Shown here: positions 22,693 to 34,960 of the stretch, piece after piece
Layout of the letters: each line of letters opens with the position of its first letter
Numbering within the stretch: the stretch's first letter is position 1
Assembly (NCBI GenBank): GCA_016748015.1
Contig: JAAOMT010000076.1
Coordinates: forward strand, 326,485 to 390,484
Reading direction: 5' to 3'
Source: Geosiphon pyriformis
Lineage: Eukaryota > Glomeromycota > Glomeromycetes > Archaeosporales > Geosiphonaceae
Length of the DNA stretch: 64,000 bases
Notes under the pieces: generated by a model
Seen by the model: the letters and a program-made list of their open reading frames with translations, nothing else
What the model was told of the DNA's origin: nothing
Databases searched by the model: none
Translations under genes and position numbers: made by a program

Positions 22693-25600
22693 TTCAAAAG
22701 TTTTCCAATTCAAAAACTCTGCATCAACCAATTCTTCTGAATTTAAATCTCTTGAAATTTTTTTAGCTCATCGATTAATTACTCTTTTTGTTTTAAAAAA
22801 TTTTTAGTCTGCTTCCTTTTCTTATTTTCGTTACCTTCGTTTCGATGATTTTTAATCATCAAGATTTCATCTTTTTTGGCTATTTTGAAATTTTTTTCGA
22901 TTCTTCTTCATGCTATTAGCGAGGTTTTATTGTTTAAAAACATTATGACAAGGGTACCCTTTTCATCTATGCCAATATTTCTATTTATTTTTATGCTTTC
23001 ACACTTTGAAATACATTTTTCAAAATCTTATTATTGTTGTTGTTTCATTCTTAGGTTTTTTTACGAGATTTATTAAATTTTAACTTTCTTCTGATATATA
23101 ACCCTATTAATTCTTTTGTGTTTAAATTTACTCGTCGTTAAACACCCATTGATTCTATATTCGATCTTGTGTGTTTTCGTCATTCTATGCCTTTATATGT
23201 TTAATTTTTTAAATTTTATAAGAAAAAAAGCGGGATTTCAATTGTGATTGGCCCTCAAAATTGTAAATCTTGCCATAAAACTAAAAAAATTTTAAAATTG
23301 ATAAAAAACAATTGTAAAAAATCAGTTTTTGAATATTACAGTTTCATAATAAATTCAAAATATCGAGATTTGGTAAATAACAGGGTAAATAACCCAAATT
23401 ATACATGATATCATGTTTCTCATGATCTAATGATTTTCATTCTTTTAAGTGCTCCGTAGATTAAAATACCTTTTCTCTTTGTTTCACACTGTCTTTCGTT
23501 ACCCATTCTGAATAGAAAGGTTCATGATTGAGGGTTATATTTGGCGTCAAAGTTTCTTTTTTGGGTTTTGTAAAACTAACGTGGAACCTAATTCATGAAA
23601 GAAATTTTAATTTTCCTATTCTTGGCAATAATCTTTTTAATTTAGGTTAGGAACATACCTATGAGTGCGAAGTTGGATTTCCTTGGTAAACTATCTCGAT
23701 CATCTAAAATCAAGATTTTATCAAGAACAAAAAAAAAAGGGGGATCCAGCATCTTTTTATTCTTTTTTTTGCTTAAGTCGCTAACATAGGCTGCACAAAA
23801 TTTTATAAATCCCAGGATTGCTTTTTAAAAGGATTCCGAAGTCATGATTTGTTACAGTGAGATGATTATATCAACTTTAGACTCTTACACCTGAATCTAT
23901 GATTTTTGCTATCTCAAATGATTCTTGCATATAATCTATTTGATAATCGGCTCAAAATAGTGTAATTTTTGCTTAGACATACTTCTCACGCTAAAACAAA
24001 ACTATTTGATCTAAGCTTTTGTGATTTCATTTTCTAAACCTTTCATCTCGTAAGCCAAAGAGAGCAATTATTTTTTGGTGAAACTTTGGGAAAGATGAGA
24101 TAGGGACCAAGAATGAAACTTCTCATATTCGAGGAAGTTTACCTTATTATTTGGATAATATTAATTTTAGAACAGAGAATGAGTTGAAACATAAAAAAAA
24201 CGATCAATCGCAATTACTCGTCAAAGATTCGACTTTTGATTAAAATTACCTTCTTGAATTCGATTCTAATCGCTACGTAAAGCCAATAATATTATGATAA
24301 TATCGAGGATTCTTAGAGTGATTTTTTTTTCAAATATCCAAAGCCTTGTGCTGCGTGTGTGACTTTGAATAATTAGGGAGAATATTTGATGAGGCAGGGA
24401 GATTTTTATTTGAATTTTGATAATAATAGAAATTAACAGTATAAAAATATGGCATGAGGAATACTTTAAAAAAAATTATTGAAAAACTTACTCATTAACA
24501 CAGGGCACTCGAAAATTATAATGAGAGGGACTAAAAAAAATTGGAAGTTAACTTTTTAAATATCAATAGTTTTTCTAAACCCAAGTCACAATATCAAACA
24601 TGCCTTTAAAAATGGTAATCTGTTCTACTCCTCCTCAAACTCAATTGCTAATATGAAGGTTGAGAAACCTAAATATTGAGACGAGTAGTTAATATTTTAT
24701 TGAAAGTAAAAATATTTCATATAAGAGATAAATTAAATATTCAATGTTACCAATATACTATTTTGATAAACTCCAATTGCAAATATTCCAAATACGATAA
24801 CAGGACATTAAATCTGCAAAATGTAATTTTTTTTTACTCTTTTTATTACTGCTTCTGTCTGATCGGTTAACCCAATCTCGACATAAAATAGAAGGATCGT
24901 ATTGGCCTTCGGGATTATTCTTATGTGCCTTAATTAATCAGTACAATTATTTATACAATATCTTTGGATAAGTTCATACAGGATAATACAAAATCATAAT
25001 CATTAATGAGAAAGACACATTAGGATAAATAAAGATAATTTTTAAAATGGTAATCATCCTATAAATTGCGAAATATTAAACTTTAAAAATATATCTATCT
25101 ATTTCAAAGATAAAACTGCAAATGAGAGTGATATTTTATCCAATAGGAACAATAGCCATATTTGAAGGAGATATAGCTGAAGTTTTTTAAAATCAGTCAC
25201 TGAGTTTGTGATTCGGATACATTTTGTCTACCATAGCATTTGATAATATATCTCGAATCATAATTATTTTATTAAAATTAATAGACATCAAAAAAGTTTC
25301 TTTTCACTGCTTTAAGTAAATATCAAATTGACAATGTCACAATTCTAAATAAAGTTCGGGAATTTTTTTTATATTCAAGGATTTTTCAGACTCTAATATA
25401 TATAAAAATCTTCGTTTAGATAATATGAAATGCAATTTTTATATATAGATTAAAGATGACACTGCAAATGGATGCAACCTGGTTTCTATTAAAAGCCACA
25501 ATTACCGTGACTCACAGAAGAAATAGAAAACCAGAGAAAAAACTTAAAATTTTCAAATTTTTTTTATTTAACAGTTGTATACAAAAAAAGGAGGTTTATC

Positions 25601-28600
25601 TTGATTGAATTATAGATTATTTAACAATAGTTCTAAAATAAATATAATTAATCTTTGTTTGGTATTACGTTTCTCTTGACTAAAAGATTGTGGGATTTGT
25701 GTGAAAAAATTAAATTCTTATTATTTAGGTCTGATGGAAAGCAATATTGTTGGAAAAACCTGATAAACACCTTCAACAGGTTAACATATTATGTCAGTAG
25801 TCAAATTATGGTTGAATAATGAATTTAATTGTTTAATAGCTAAAATTGATGAAAAATTGATGAAAAGATAATTGGAAAATATTATTGTCAATTTTTGGAA
25901 AATAATTTTTAGGCATACCTACATACTGCAATCTGAATAAATTTTTAATATTATAAGAATTAAAATGTAGTCAAAAGACCAAAGACTAGCTACACAAAAA
26001 TATCATAAATGTATCTGATTAGCTACATAGTCTTTCGATTGAATCCAATAAAGTCTTTCTGGAACAAAATTAAAAGACATACTAGATTCCCCAATGTAAT
26101 CAGAATCAAGAGTGAATATAGAAAATGATAAAAAAACTTTTATAGCTATTAAATTTTAATTAAGGTTGAAATGTATTTCAAATTTTCCCTGTAAAATTGA
26201 TGAAACAAAAGATATAATTATCAAAAATAAGTATATTTATCTAATTTTTAATTCTTATACAAAAATTAATTTTATTTTTTTGTATTTGCTTCCTTTCCTG
26301 AGCTACGTGTCACATTAAAAATGCTGTCTAGATTCCAAATTGAATTTCTTAAAATCAAAATTGATTATTTAATTTGATTTCAAAGGGTTTTTGCTTGATT
26401 GCTTTCAAAACTTTTTAATAAAAAGCGTCAAGTTTGAGTACAATTAAATTAATATTTGAACATCCGATTTAATAAAAATGAGATTAATATTCAATGTTTT
26501 TATTTTCAAATTTTTCCACCGTTTATAGCCTATTTAGCGAATTTGGTGAAATATGAAATGTAATTACTGGAAGTAACAACTTGCTGTAATAGTAATTTTT
26601 TGTGTTTCAGAAAGTTTTGATTGTTCGAATTAAGAGAGAAGCAAAAATTTATAAATTTATCTATATTTAATATTTTGCTTGTCTTTAAATCTTTATTAAT
26701 ACTTTTAAAATTGTTTTTTGTGAAATAGTTTTTTTTAAAGTCCTAATTTTTAAGTGTCTTCAAATTAAACCGAATAAAATTTGTTTACTATTATTAAGCA
26801 AACTGGTAGATTGTGCCTCTAATATTCAGTATCAGTATTTACCAATAAAGATTTAAAATATTTTTCATACTTAAAATTTTTTTAAAAACAAAAAACTAAA
26901 TTCCAAAAATTATTATTATTATTTTCACAAGTTTAACAAAATATAGTTAATTAAAAAACTTTTTCAAATTTTCAATTGCATTTCAATTTGATTTTTAGCT
27001 ATTTATCAATTATCAACTTAATTAGACATTTACTATGAGGTTTCCAAGAAATTTAAAAGTTTTAGCAATCAAACTTACTGATAAATCAATTTTAATTAAA
27101 AACAAACATTTCATTACTTAGAAAAACTTTACCACTATTTTTTGGTTTTAAAGTATTTTCGAAAAATTTAAAGCTATTTTTCGAGATACTGATAAAGTTT
27201 AAACTTTTTTCAATAAATGAAATACCTTACATTTAAACTTTAAATATTAATATATTAAATTATTTCAAAATGAATTTTAAAATATTGGCGAAAATTTATT
27301 ATTGGCAATAAAAAATATAACATGTTTAATTAAAATTACTTTTCAAATTTTTTGTTATAATAATCAACTTTTAAACAAAAGCAACAAATGTTTTTATTCA
27401 ATTTCATTTTACTTTTTTATTTTCTATTTTAAAAATTGTATATTTTTTATTAAAATATTATGTAAATTTATAAGCTTTTAAAAAACAAAAAGTTTTTAAA
27501 TTTTGAAACAAAATTAAAAATTAAGAATAAAGAAATATTTTAATATATTATAATTTACGATTGCGATATTAATTGATACTAAAATATTTGTGCGTCAAAT
27601 TAATAATTATGGTTTTATAAGAAATGGAGTTAATTTATAATATTTATTTTTAAGTATTTTGGCTATTTTACATATTATCTAATAAAAATTGTCGATTCTG
27701 AATCTGATTTTATTTCTATAACTATTTTTTTTTCAATTAGAAACTTTTATAATGAAATTTGCTTTGTAATACAATCTTAACCTAAAAATAATTTATTGAT
27801 AAAACTCAAATTTAAATTATTAGTATTTTGTTAAAGAATCAATTGATGTTTAGCTTACAAATTTTTCCAAGTATTAATTTTATAAATTTAAAACACAAAT
27901 CTGATTTATTTTCCAAATATTATAAATATTAGTTTAAAGAAAAATAAAGCTTAAATAAACAATTAAAAACATTAGTAAATCCCAAATTACTGCAATTATA
28001 AATTTTTTACTCGCTCTTATAATTATAATATTATTAATCATTAATTTTATAAATTTTTAAAACTTTACTTGCCAAATTCCATCTTAATTATAAATTTTTT
28101 ATTAACATTACACATTTTTTGACTAAAAATAAAAAAAACTATTGTTGAAAAACTTCAAATTTAATCTTACAGCAATTAATGATAACATTGTTTTTGATTG
28201 TGATTTACAATTTTTGTTCTCAATTTTCCAGATTATTTACATTTTTTTTATTTACAAATTATATTCAAACAAAGCAATTAATTAAATTTTGAAACAATGT
28301 TTATGATTTTAAATTTTTTTTTTACATATAATTAAATTTAAATATATTAACTCGATAAACATTTTCATTAAAAAAAAGCACTATTTCTTGCATACTATAT
28401 TTATTATTTGATTTCATGAATAAATATTTTTAAATCATAATATATTATAATATTTGTTTATTCTTAATTCTTAGTTCAAACTTTGTTTGTTTCTAATTTG
28501 AAAACATTTTTATTTCTAATATAATATTATAATTATGTGATATTTTTGACTTAAAATAATAAAAATTTTAAGATTTTAAAAACATTTATTGTTATTCTTT

Positions 28601-29215
28601 AATTAAAATTTCCATTACTATAAATATATGTAAAATAAACAAAATCAAACTGATAATTGCCTTTTGCCAGCTTAAATATTTTCTTTTATATCAATTGATG
28701 ATTGATTAATTTTTTCATTTAGGAAATTCGTATTAAAATGATAAGAAAAGAGTTTTTGGCAAAGGTAACAATGTCTGTAGCCAAAAAGCTTAATTTAAAG
28801 ATACATGACGGAATACACATTAATTAAAAATGTTAGTTTTTTATAGTTTAATGAAAATAACTTTAATGTGATATATATATATATATATGTATATATATTG
28901 AAACTCTTAATTTTATTGAATATTTGTAAAATTAAAAATATGATTTGAAAAATTTAGGCTGACTTTGATATACTACTTTCTGGGAATTGATTTTTTCATT
29001 TAAAGGCTTTTTTTTTAAAATTTGCAAATTCTTTAATGAAATTGAGCTTCGGTAAAAATCTTAAATGATAAATCAAAAATATTTATCCATAAATTTAGCT
29101 TAAATGATAAACCAAAAATATTTATTTATAAATTTAAAAAAAATAAAACGGAATAACAAAAAAGCAAGGACTCTCTGTTTATCCTATATGTATATCATAG
29201 TTTAGAAGTCCATTG
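22693..29215. other. Long intergenic region before the MFS gene
   Basis: 6.5 kb without a gene I can support. Up to about 26000 the sequence is moderately complex but all frames are broken and I recognise no domain. From 26000 to 29160 it is extremely AT-rich. A (TA)n run lies near 28870-28890. The first ~100 bp is likely 3' UTR of zinc-cluster gene 1. Confidence 0.5.
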
Positions 29216-29249
29216 GATTTCGATTGATACTCTTTTTCACCAGCATAAT

Positions 29250-29340
29250 TCACTTACACAACATACAATAAAGAAATTGGATGCACATGCGGTTTGGCCA
29301 CTTATGAGTATGTGAAGGGGATGCCAAAATATATTTCAGG
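29250..29340 (+). other. Possible SWIM-type zinc-finger relic
   Basis: The plus strand reads YNKEIGCTCGLATYEYVKG followed by MPKY. The CxC and the later G-x-P resemble SWIM-type fingers (CxC ... C-x-H), but the second C and the H are not present. Frames around it are broken. It is at most a relic of a transposase-like or SWIM protein, and the match may be chance. Confidence 0.2.
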
Positions 29341-29771
29341 TAGGTTACATAATCAATTGTGAATATTTCAATAGTAGTTTGAAAACTATTGGTGGAAAAT
29401 TCAAGTCTTTTTGTTTTATGTGGTGTTTTATAAAATAAAAATTAGACTGCACGACAGCTTAAAATAAATAAAAAAAGATTCAATCAATACCTTTCTTCGC
29501 CAGCTTTTATGCGGCAGATAGTAATTTATCCATTATTAATTAAAACGTTTTTAAACTTTAAGAAAAATGCCAGTGTTACAAAGTGTTTATGGAAATTAGA
29601 TTTTAAAATTACTCTTCTATAAAAAAATCTAGAAATTAAAATTTTATTTACTGCAGGTTTTTCAAAACATTCTTTAAAAGTTTATTGTGTGTTAAAATAA
29701 TATAAATGGTAAAAAAGGGTAATCTAAATTTAATGAAAAAAAATATGAAATAGTAATGAAAAGGGTGTTTT

Positions 29772-31445
29772 TTAAACTAAAACAGTTCTTCTAATTGGTA
29801 CTTGTTTGAGAAACAAACTAAAAACTACTGCAGAAAGAGCTACTATCGTTAATACATGAGTTACCATACTTAATGATTGAACGTAAGCATGTATAACATC
29901 TGCTTGTATATCAAAAGGTAATGATTTCATATAGTCAATTGAGTTCATCACCTCACTCAGTTTGATATTGGGAGGTAAAATTTCCAATAAATACTTTTGA
30001 AAAGAATTATTAAAAATTGAACTTAAAATGGCAATTCCAAAAATTCCCCCAATTAACCGGAAAAAGCCGACAAGTGAGGTGACCAAAGCATGATCGATAT
30101 GATCCACCGACGATTGTGCAGAGAGAACCGAGATTTCCATTGAACAACCAAAACCGGCACCAACAATTAAAAGTGCACAAATTTCTTTTCCTCGTACTGT
30201 CGTCTCATTGAAAGTTGTGATTGATGCTGCACCAAGACTAACCATTAAAAAACCCATTGTGATCCATGGCTTAAATTTACCTCTTAAAGTGGTGGCAAAG
30301 CCCGAGGAAACCGAGAAAATCGCTAAACCACAAGCTAAAGGAACTAATTGAAAACCTGCTTCCATCACATTTTCACCTTTTACCACTTGAAAATAAAGTG
30401 GCAAAAAATACATGAATCCAAAAAAGGTAATTCCAATACAAAAACTTGACAAAAAAATAAGAAGTGAATTTCTTAATTTAAAAATGTGAATTTTGATTAA
30501 TGGCTCCTCGGCAACTTTTAATTCGATCAGGATAAACAATAAAAAAAACATTAAGCTAAAAATAAATAATGAAATAATTGTAAATGATGACCAAGCGTAA
30601 AATATACCACCCCAATTCAATGGTAACAAGGTTGAAACAACTGCAGCAATAAAGACGAATGTTCCCAGGTAATCAATGGCCAGGAGTTTTTCTTTTAAAA
30701 AACCATAAACATGAGGAAGTCTTAAGAATTTTTTTACGATCAAGATAGCTGAAAGACCAATTGGAATGTTTAAATAGAAAACCCATCGCCATGACGCGTG
30801 ATCCGTAATAGAACCACCAATCAGTGGACCAAGGATTGATGATAACGCATATGTAACAAGGGTGATTACTTGATATTTTCCATGTTCATTTGATGGGACA
30901 ATATCCGTGAGGATATCATTCACTAAAGATATTATCCCACCATTACCAATCCCAACTATAACTCGACTCAGAATGAATATGGGCATATTCATCGAAGCAC
31001 TCGAGAAAATGGAGCCACATAAAAATGTTGAGACTGAAAATAAAAAAGTATCCTTTCTACCAAATATTTTTGAAAATTTTCTATAGAGTGGTTGTAAGAC
31101 GGTGGAACTAAGTAAAAATGCCGTTCCTATCCAAGGAAAATATGATAATGCGTGAAAATCTGAGGCAATTTTCGTCAAGCAAATTGACACAATTGCTTGA
31201 TCTAGAGTGGTAAGGAAAAGTGCCAATGAAAGCCCAATTAATACCATGTTTCGTTTTCTATTTGTGACGAATATTTCTTGATTATTAAAACTTTCAATGG
31301 AATGTTCATTTATAATAGGTGTCTCCTGATAATTTATTGAAGTTTGTTGAAAAGAAAAATAATTTACTAAATTATTTGATGATGAGCCTAATATTTCTCG
31401 TTCGTTCATATTAAGGTTGTTGGCATTAAAGGACATTGATTGCAA
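29772..31445 (-). CDS. Major facilitator superfamily drug:H+ antiporter, DHA2 (14-TM) type
   Basis: Single-exon gene of 557 residues. A polar, asparagine-rich N-terminus (1-66) is followed by about 14 hydrophobic helices. Family motifs are clear. LDQAIV (81-86) in the first helix corresponds to the LDxTIV motif of 14-helix antiporters. A basic loop with FGRKD lies near 128-132 (motif A), and R161 opens the conserved RVIVGIGNGG segment. GPLIGG at 206-211 (motif C) is the antiporter signature, and WRWVFYLNIPIG (219-230) follows directly. Such proteins export toxic compounds or secondary metabolites, or carry siderophores or basic amino acids, in exchange for protons at the plasma or vacuolar membrane. 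The substrate cannot be told from sequence. A second Met at position 4 is an alternative start. The flanking genes are two zinc-cluster regulators, which in fungi often accompany such pumps. Confidence 0.93.
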   Translation of the reverse strand: MQSMSFNANNLNMNEREILGSSSNNLVNYFSFQQTSINYQETPIINEHSIESFNNQEIFVTNRKRNMVLIGLSLALFLTTLDQAIVSICLTKIASDFHALSYFPWIGTAFLLSSTVLQPLYRKFSKIFGRKDTFLFSVSTFLCGSIFSSASMNMPIFILSRVIVGIGNGGIISLVNDILTDIVPSNEHGKYQVITLVTYALSSILGPLIGGSITDHASWRWVFYLNIPIGLSAILIVKKFLRLPHVYGFLKEKLLAIDYLGTFVFIAAVVSTLLPLNWGGIFYAWSSFTIISLFIFSLMFFLLFILIELKVAEEPLIKIHIFKLRNSLLIFLSSFCIGITFFGFMYFLPLYFQVVKGENVMEAGFQLVPLACGLAIFSVSSGFATTLRGKFKPWITMGFLMVSLGAASITTFNETTVRGKEICALLIVGAGFGCSMEISVLSAQSSVDHIDHALVTSLVGFFRLIGGIFGIAILSSIFNNSFQKYLLEILPPNIKLSEVMNSIDYMKSLPFDIQADVIHAYVQSLSMVTHVLTIVALSAVVFSLFLKQVPIRRTVLV

Positions 31446-31510
31446 AAGAATTTAACCTGACCTTTTAAAAATCCAAGTTTTTCTATGATGCGACTTTTGA
31501 AAGAAAATCT

Positions 31511-31530
31511 TTTATATATACTGTATATAT
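31511..31530 (-). promoter_or_regulatory. TATA-like inverted repeat upstream of the MFS gene
   Basis: The sequence tttatatatactgtatatat is almost a perfect inverted repeat centred on ctg. It lies 66-85 bp upstream of the MFS start and is followed outward by a cct-rich stretch. It suits a core promoter. Confidence 0.4.
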
Positions 31531-32413
31531 ACCTCCTCCTAGATTTCAACGGATATATGCTTTTTGACTATTCCCAAAATAGCCTGTCGATTAAATAATT
31601 ATCAAGATGATCATCATCACCATCATCATCAATGAAATCAAAACGATGATAATCAGTTGCAATTGTACTTACTTAATTTGCTCGATAAAATTTTTTAATG
31701 GTTAAATGCGTTCCCCGACAAAGAATCATTTCAGGTACGACTAAGCCAAAAATGGATGATTCATGAACGCCATACAAGTAAATTTGGTAAATTTTAATCA
31801 CAGGATCACGAATTTTAAAAGATGTGTTATTAACTCACAATGCATAAAATCTATTCAAAAAGACTAGGTTATTGAATATTCAGATAAAATATTAAAAATG
31901 GTGCTACCAATTTCTTTGAGAAAAATGATTATGATTAATATAGTTTTACAGTGATTAACTTTAATAAAATTTGAACAAAATTACAGTGAGGAAAAAGGTA
32001 AATGCCGCTGCATGTGGCATGAGGATATAAGCCCTATTGTAGTCGGAATAACAGAAAATTGAGAAATGAAATATATTTTATCTTTCAGAAATAAGATTTC
32101 ATCGTATAAAATTAATTTTAAATAAGCGTGGGAAGAATACTAACAGCTTTCAGCTTTGATACGGGGGTTAGATGGCTACAACAAAATTAATTAATAAAAC
32201 TTTAATAAGAACAAATAAAGATCTTCTATTTATGCTTGATGAGATAAATACAATATTTTCACACACAGGAATAATTTGAACTTCAAAAAAAGGAAATTTA
32301 TCAATTAGAACAAGAGTTTTTTAAAATTGATTTTAAAAGGTTGAATTAATCGCTGACCATGAAGATAAAATAGTTTCGAGCTAAAAATATTTGCTTTCTT
32401 ATTTGAAAGAATC

Positions 32414-32502
<89 letters not shown>

Positions 32503-32700
32503 TCTATAGCGTACTAATCAGCTTTGAAGAGATTTTTTACTCGTAGAAAAAATTGCGTATGTAAAACTTCTTTCAAAATCGGATCGAACGCTATATTTCT
32601 TCTAGTTAAATAATATAAGAATTTAGACGAGCAATTATATTTAAAACTGTGAATTAACTAATCGCATACTATGTAAAGAATTTATAGATTTCTTTGCTGA
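31531..32700. other. Intergenic stretch between the MFS and secreted-protein genes
   Basis: Contains a (CAT/ATC)n-like run near 31608-31632, an imperfect inverted repeat atgccgc/gtggcat near 32001-32020 and the long (AAT)n array. No gene is seen. It holds the MFS upstream region and the 3' side of the secreted-protein gene. Confidence 0.5.
32414..32503. repeat. (AAT)n microsatellite, about 30 units
   Basis: About 90 bp of uninterrupted ata/aat repeats, the longest simple repeat in the window. Confidence 0.95.
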
Positions 32701-32704
32701 TGAT

Positions 32705-33437
32705 TTATTTGACGTAAAAGAAACTTTGAAAAAAAATTGCATAATATAAAAGGTAAAAAATTAAAATTTTTTGGCCACAATTTACTGAATTTCGATCAAT
32801 TTCTTTTAGCGTTGTAGAATTGCCATTTTCGTCAACTTGAAGACTTGAATTATTTTTGAAATCAAGTTGCATCGTTGAATTAGTAGAATTATCACTTTTA
32901 TTGAGGTTCACCATAGACGTCGGTTGGAGATTTGCAGAAATAGTGAAAAAAGCATTTGGATTAAAATTAGTTCCAACGCATTTAGTTGTACATAGCTCGA
33001 ATTCCCGGTTACTGAATGGATTATTGACATCTATGAGAATTATGAAAAGGTTTGTCAAACCCAGATTTGCCTTAAATAAAATGGAATGAAATTTAAAAGC
33101 TTATTTAGATTAATACTTGTTTCTCGTTTACAACTAGCAAAGCATTCATCAGTTTTTTGAATTTGTAATGAAGAAGGATTTGGAACGCCAGCACAAAGAG
33201 AACGACAAGATAAATCGGTTGTTGCGCAATTATGCTGTTCAATGCATTGCTGAATTGATACTAAAGGAAAAAGAGGGATGTTAATTTTGATACATTTATA
33301 CGGGAATCAGGAAGTTAATTAAACAAAAAATTGATAAAAAGATTTTTTTTATGAAAACCTATAGCTTTTTGTCCTGAAACAATCAAAATTAAAAAGAAAA
33401 AGAAGATTATATGGTTGTACATGATATTTTGATCCAT
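32705..33437 (-). CDS. Small secreted cysteine-rich protein, possibly GPI-anchored (182 aa)
   Basis: Three exons on the minus strand: 33437-33359, 33260-33117 and 33030-32705, with introns of 98 and 86 nt (GT-AG). The joined frame is 182 residues. Residues 1-22 form a signal peptide with a phenylalanine-rich core ending VSG. Cysteines at 32, 38, 45, 49, 66, 70, 88 and 92 include three Cx3C pairs spaced about 21 residues apart. A serine/threonine/asparagine-rich region with several N-x-S/T glycosylation sites follows. The C-terminal ~20 residues are hydrophobic, as in GPI-anchored surface proteins. The QQC...C...LC-AGVPNPS block resembles small secreted proteins common in Mucoromycota. It is likely a cell-surface or secreted protein of unknown role. 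The spacing does not fit CFEM. It is encoded on the same strand as the MFS gene, about 1.3 kb upstream of it. Confidence 0.8.
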
Positions 33438-34207
33438 TTCGAAAAAAAAGAATAGAATTGGGTCTTGATTAAAGTTTAGAAAAAGAAAAATGATTAAGGT
33501 GAAAAGCAGGAATGAATTTAGTAGTTTTATAGAATTCTTTTTTTTTTTAATTTACATTTGGCTTATAATAACTTTATCATTCTAGTCGTTGATGGACATT
33601 TCTTTTCTAAAATGAAATAACAAACAAAATTTAAATATGAATTTGATATAGTTTAATCAATCTCTTTTATTATATAATGGTCTTTTCCTTAAGGCTGAAA
33701 GGGACAAATTAAAATTTTAGCCTTCTCTTAGAGTTAACTCTCATAATTTTGAGGCAAAGATAAATTATGAACTTGGTTATTTGTTAAAAAGTTTTTCTAT
33801 CATCCTTATTCTCGTTTAGTTAAAGCTTCCTATTTTTGAGCCATGACATATTCTTGCGAGTTCTCTGAAACTTTTCTAATGAGTCTCTGTTAATAAACAT
33901 GATGTATTTCAATAAAATGAAAATCATACATTTTTCTAAAAGCGAAAAGCCAAGGTTCAAAGTTATTTATACAGAAATCTTTGACGATAATAATAATAAC
34001 AATAATAATAATGATTACTCGATAAAATTTTATAAAATAACTCATGTGGCTAGCCTATAAAATTTACAGAATAATTCTTAAAAAAGCTAAAGAAAATTTT
34101 CTGGTGAAGTTGCGGCTGAAATTGGGTGGTCAATATTTGAGCGTAAATAGTTATAAACAGGTCTTTGTGGCTAGCTGCATCTCAATCCACTATTAAAAGT
34201 GGCTCCC

Positions 34208-34240
<33 letters not shown>
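34208..34240. repeat. (AAT)n microsatellite, about 11 units
   Basis: An uninterrupted trinucleotide run. Confidence 0.95.
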
Positions 34241-34927
34241 GTATAATTGAAAAAAAATTATTTTAAAGTAGATCTAATAAACTCGACCAACTTGATGAAA
34301 TCTAAAAAATATAATGTACTTTTCTTTAAAAAAATTTTATTTTCTACGGAGTGCAGAAAACTGAAAAATTTAGTACAAGGTTATATTTTTAAGTAAAATA
34401 AATTCTTTAAAACTAATTGCTTATATAATTTTTTGGAATTATACTAGTTTATTCCGAAATCCTCTAAATTAGACAATTTACAGTTTAACTTTTGGATATC
34501 TAAATAAATTTAAAAGTTCAATAAGACTCGTTTATTTGGTTTATGATGTAGGATAGCGATAAAAGAGAAAATGTCGTTGAAACAACCCATTCATTAAAAA
34601 GTTTATATTTTTTTTTAGACCAATTTAAAATAATATTAGGATATGCCCATTTTCCTGCTTATGTTCCTTTCTCTCCCCCATGAAACATGCTGTTCTCAGA
34701 TGGAAGTTCTATTTAATATCTTTGACTTAGAGCTCGTTACAAAAATATTTCTTTCGATAAATTTTTTATTTAAAGTTATGGTTTTTTCAAAAAAAATATC
34801 TACTTTTAATTTGACAGCTTTTGATCAACCTTTGAGGCCGATTATTATATCTGTGTTCGTCCGAATTAAGTTTAATTATATTAACAAGTAATCTTAATTG
34901 TCAAAGTGAAGCATGAGACTATGAGAC

Positions 34928-34960
<33 letters not shown>
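34928..34960. repeat. (TTA)n microsatellite, about 11 units
   Basis: An uninterrupted trinucleotide run preceded by a duplicated 'gagactat'. Confidence 0.95.
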
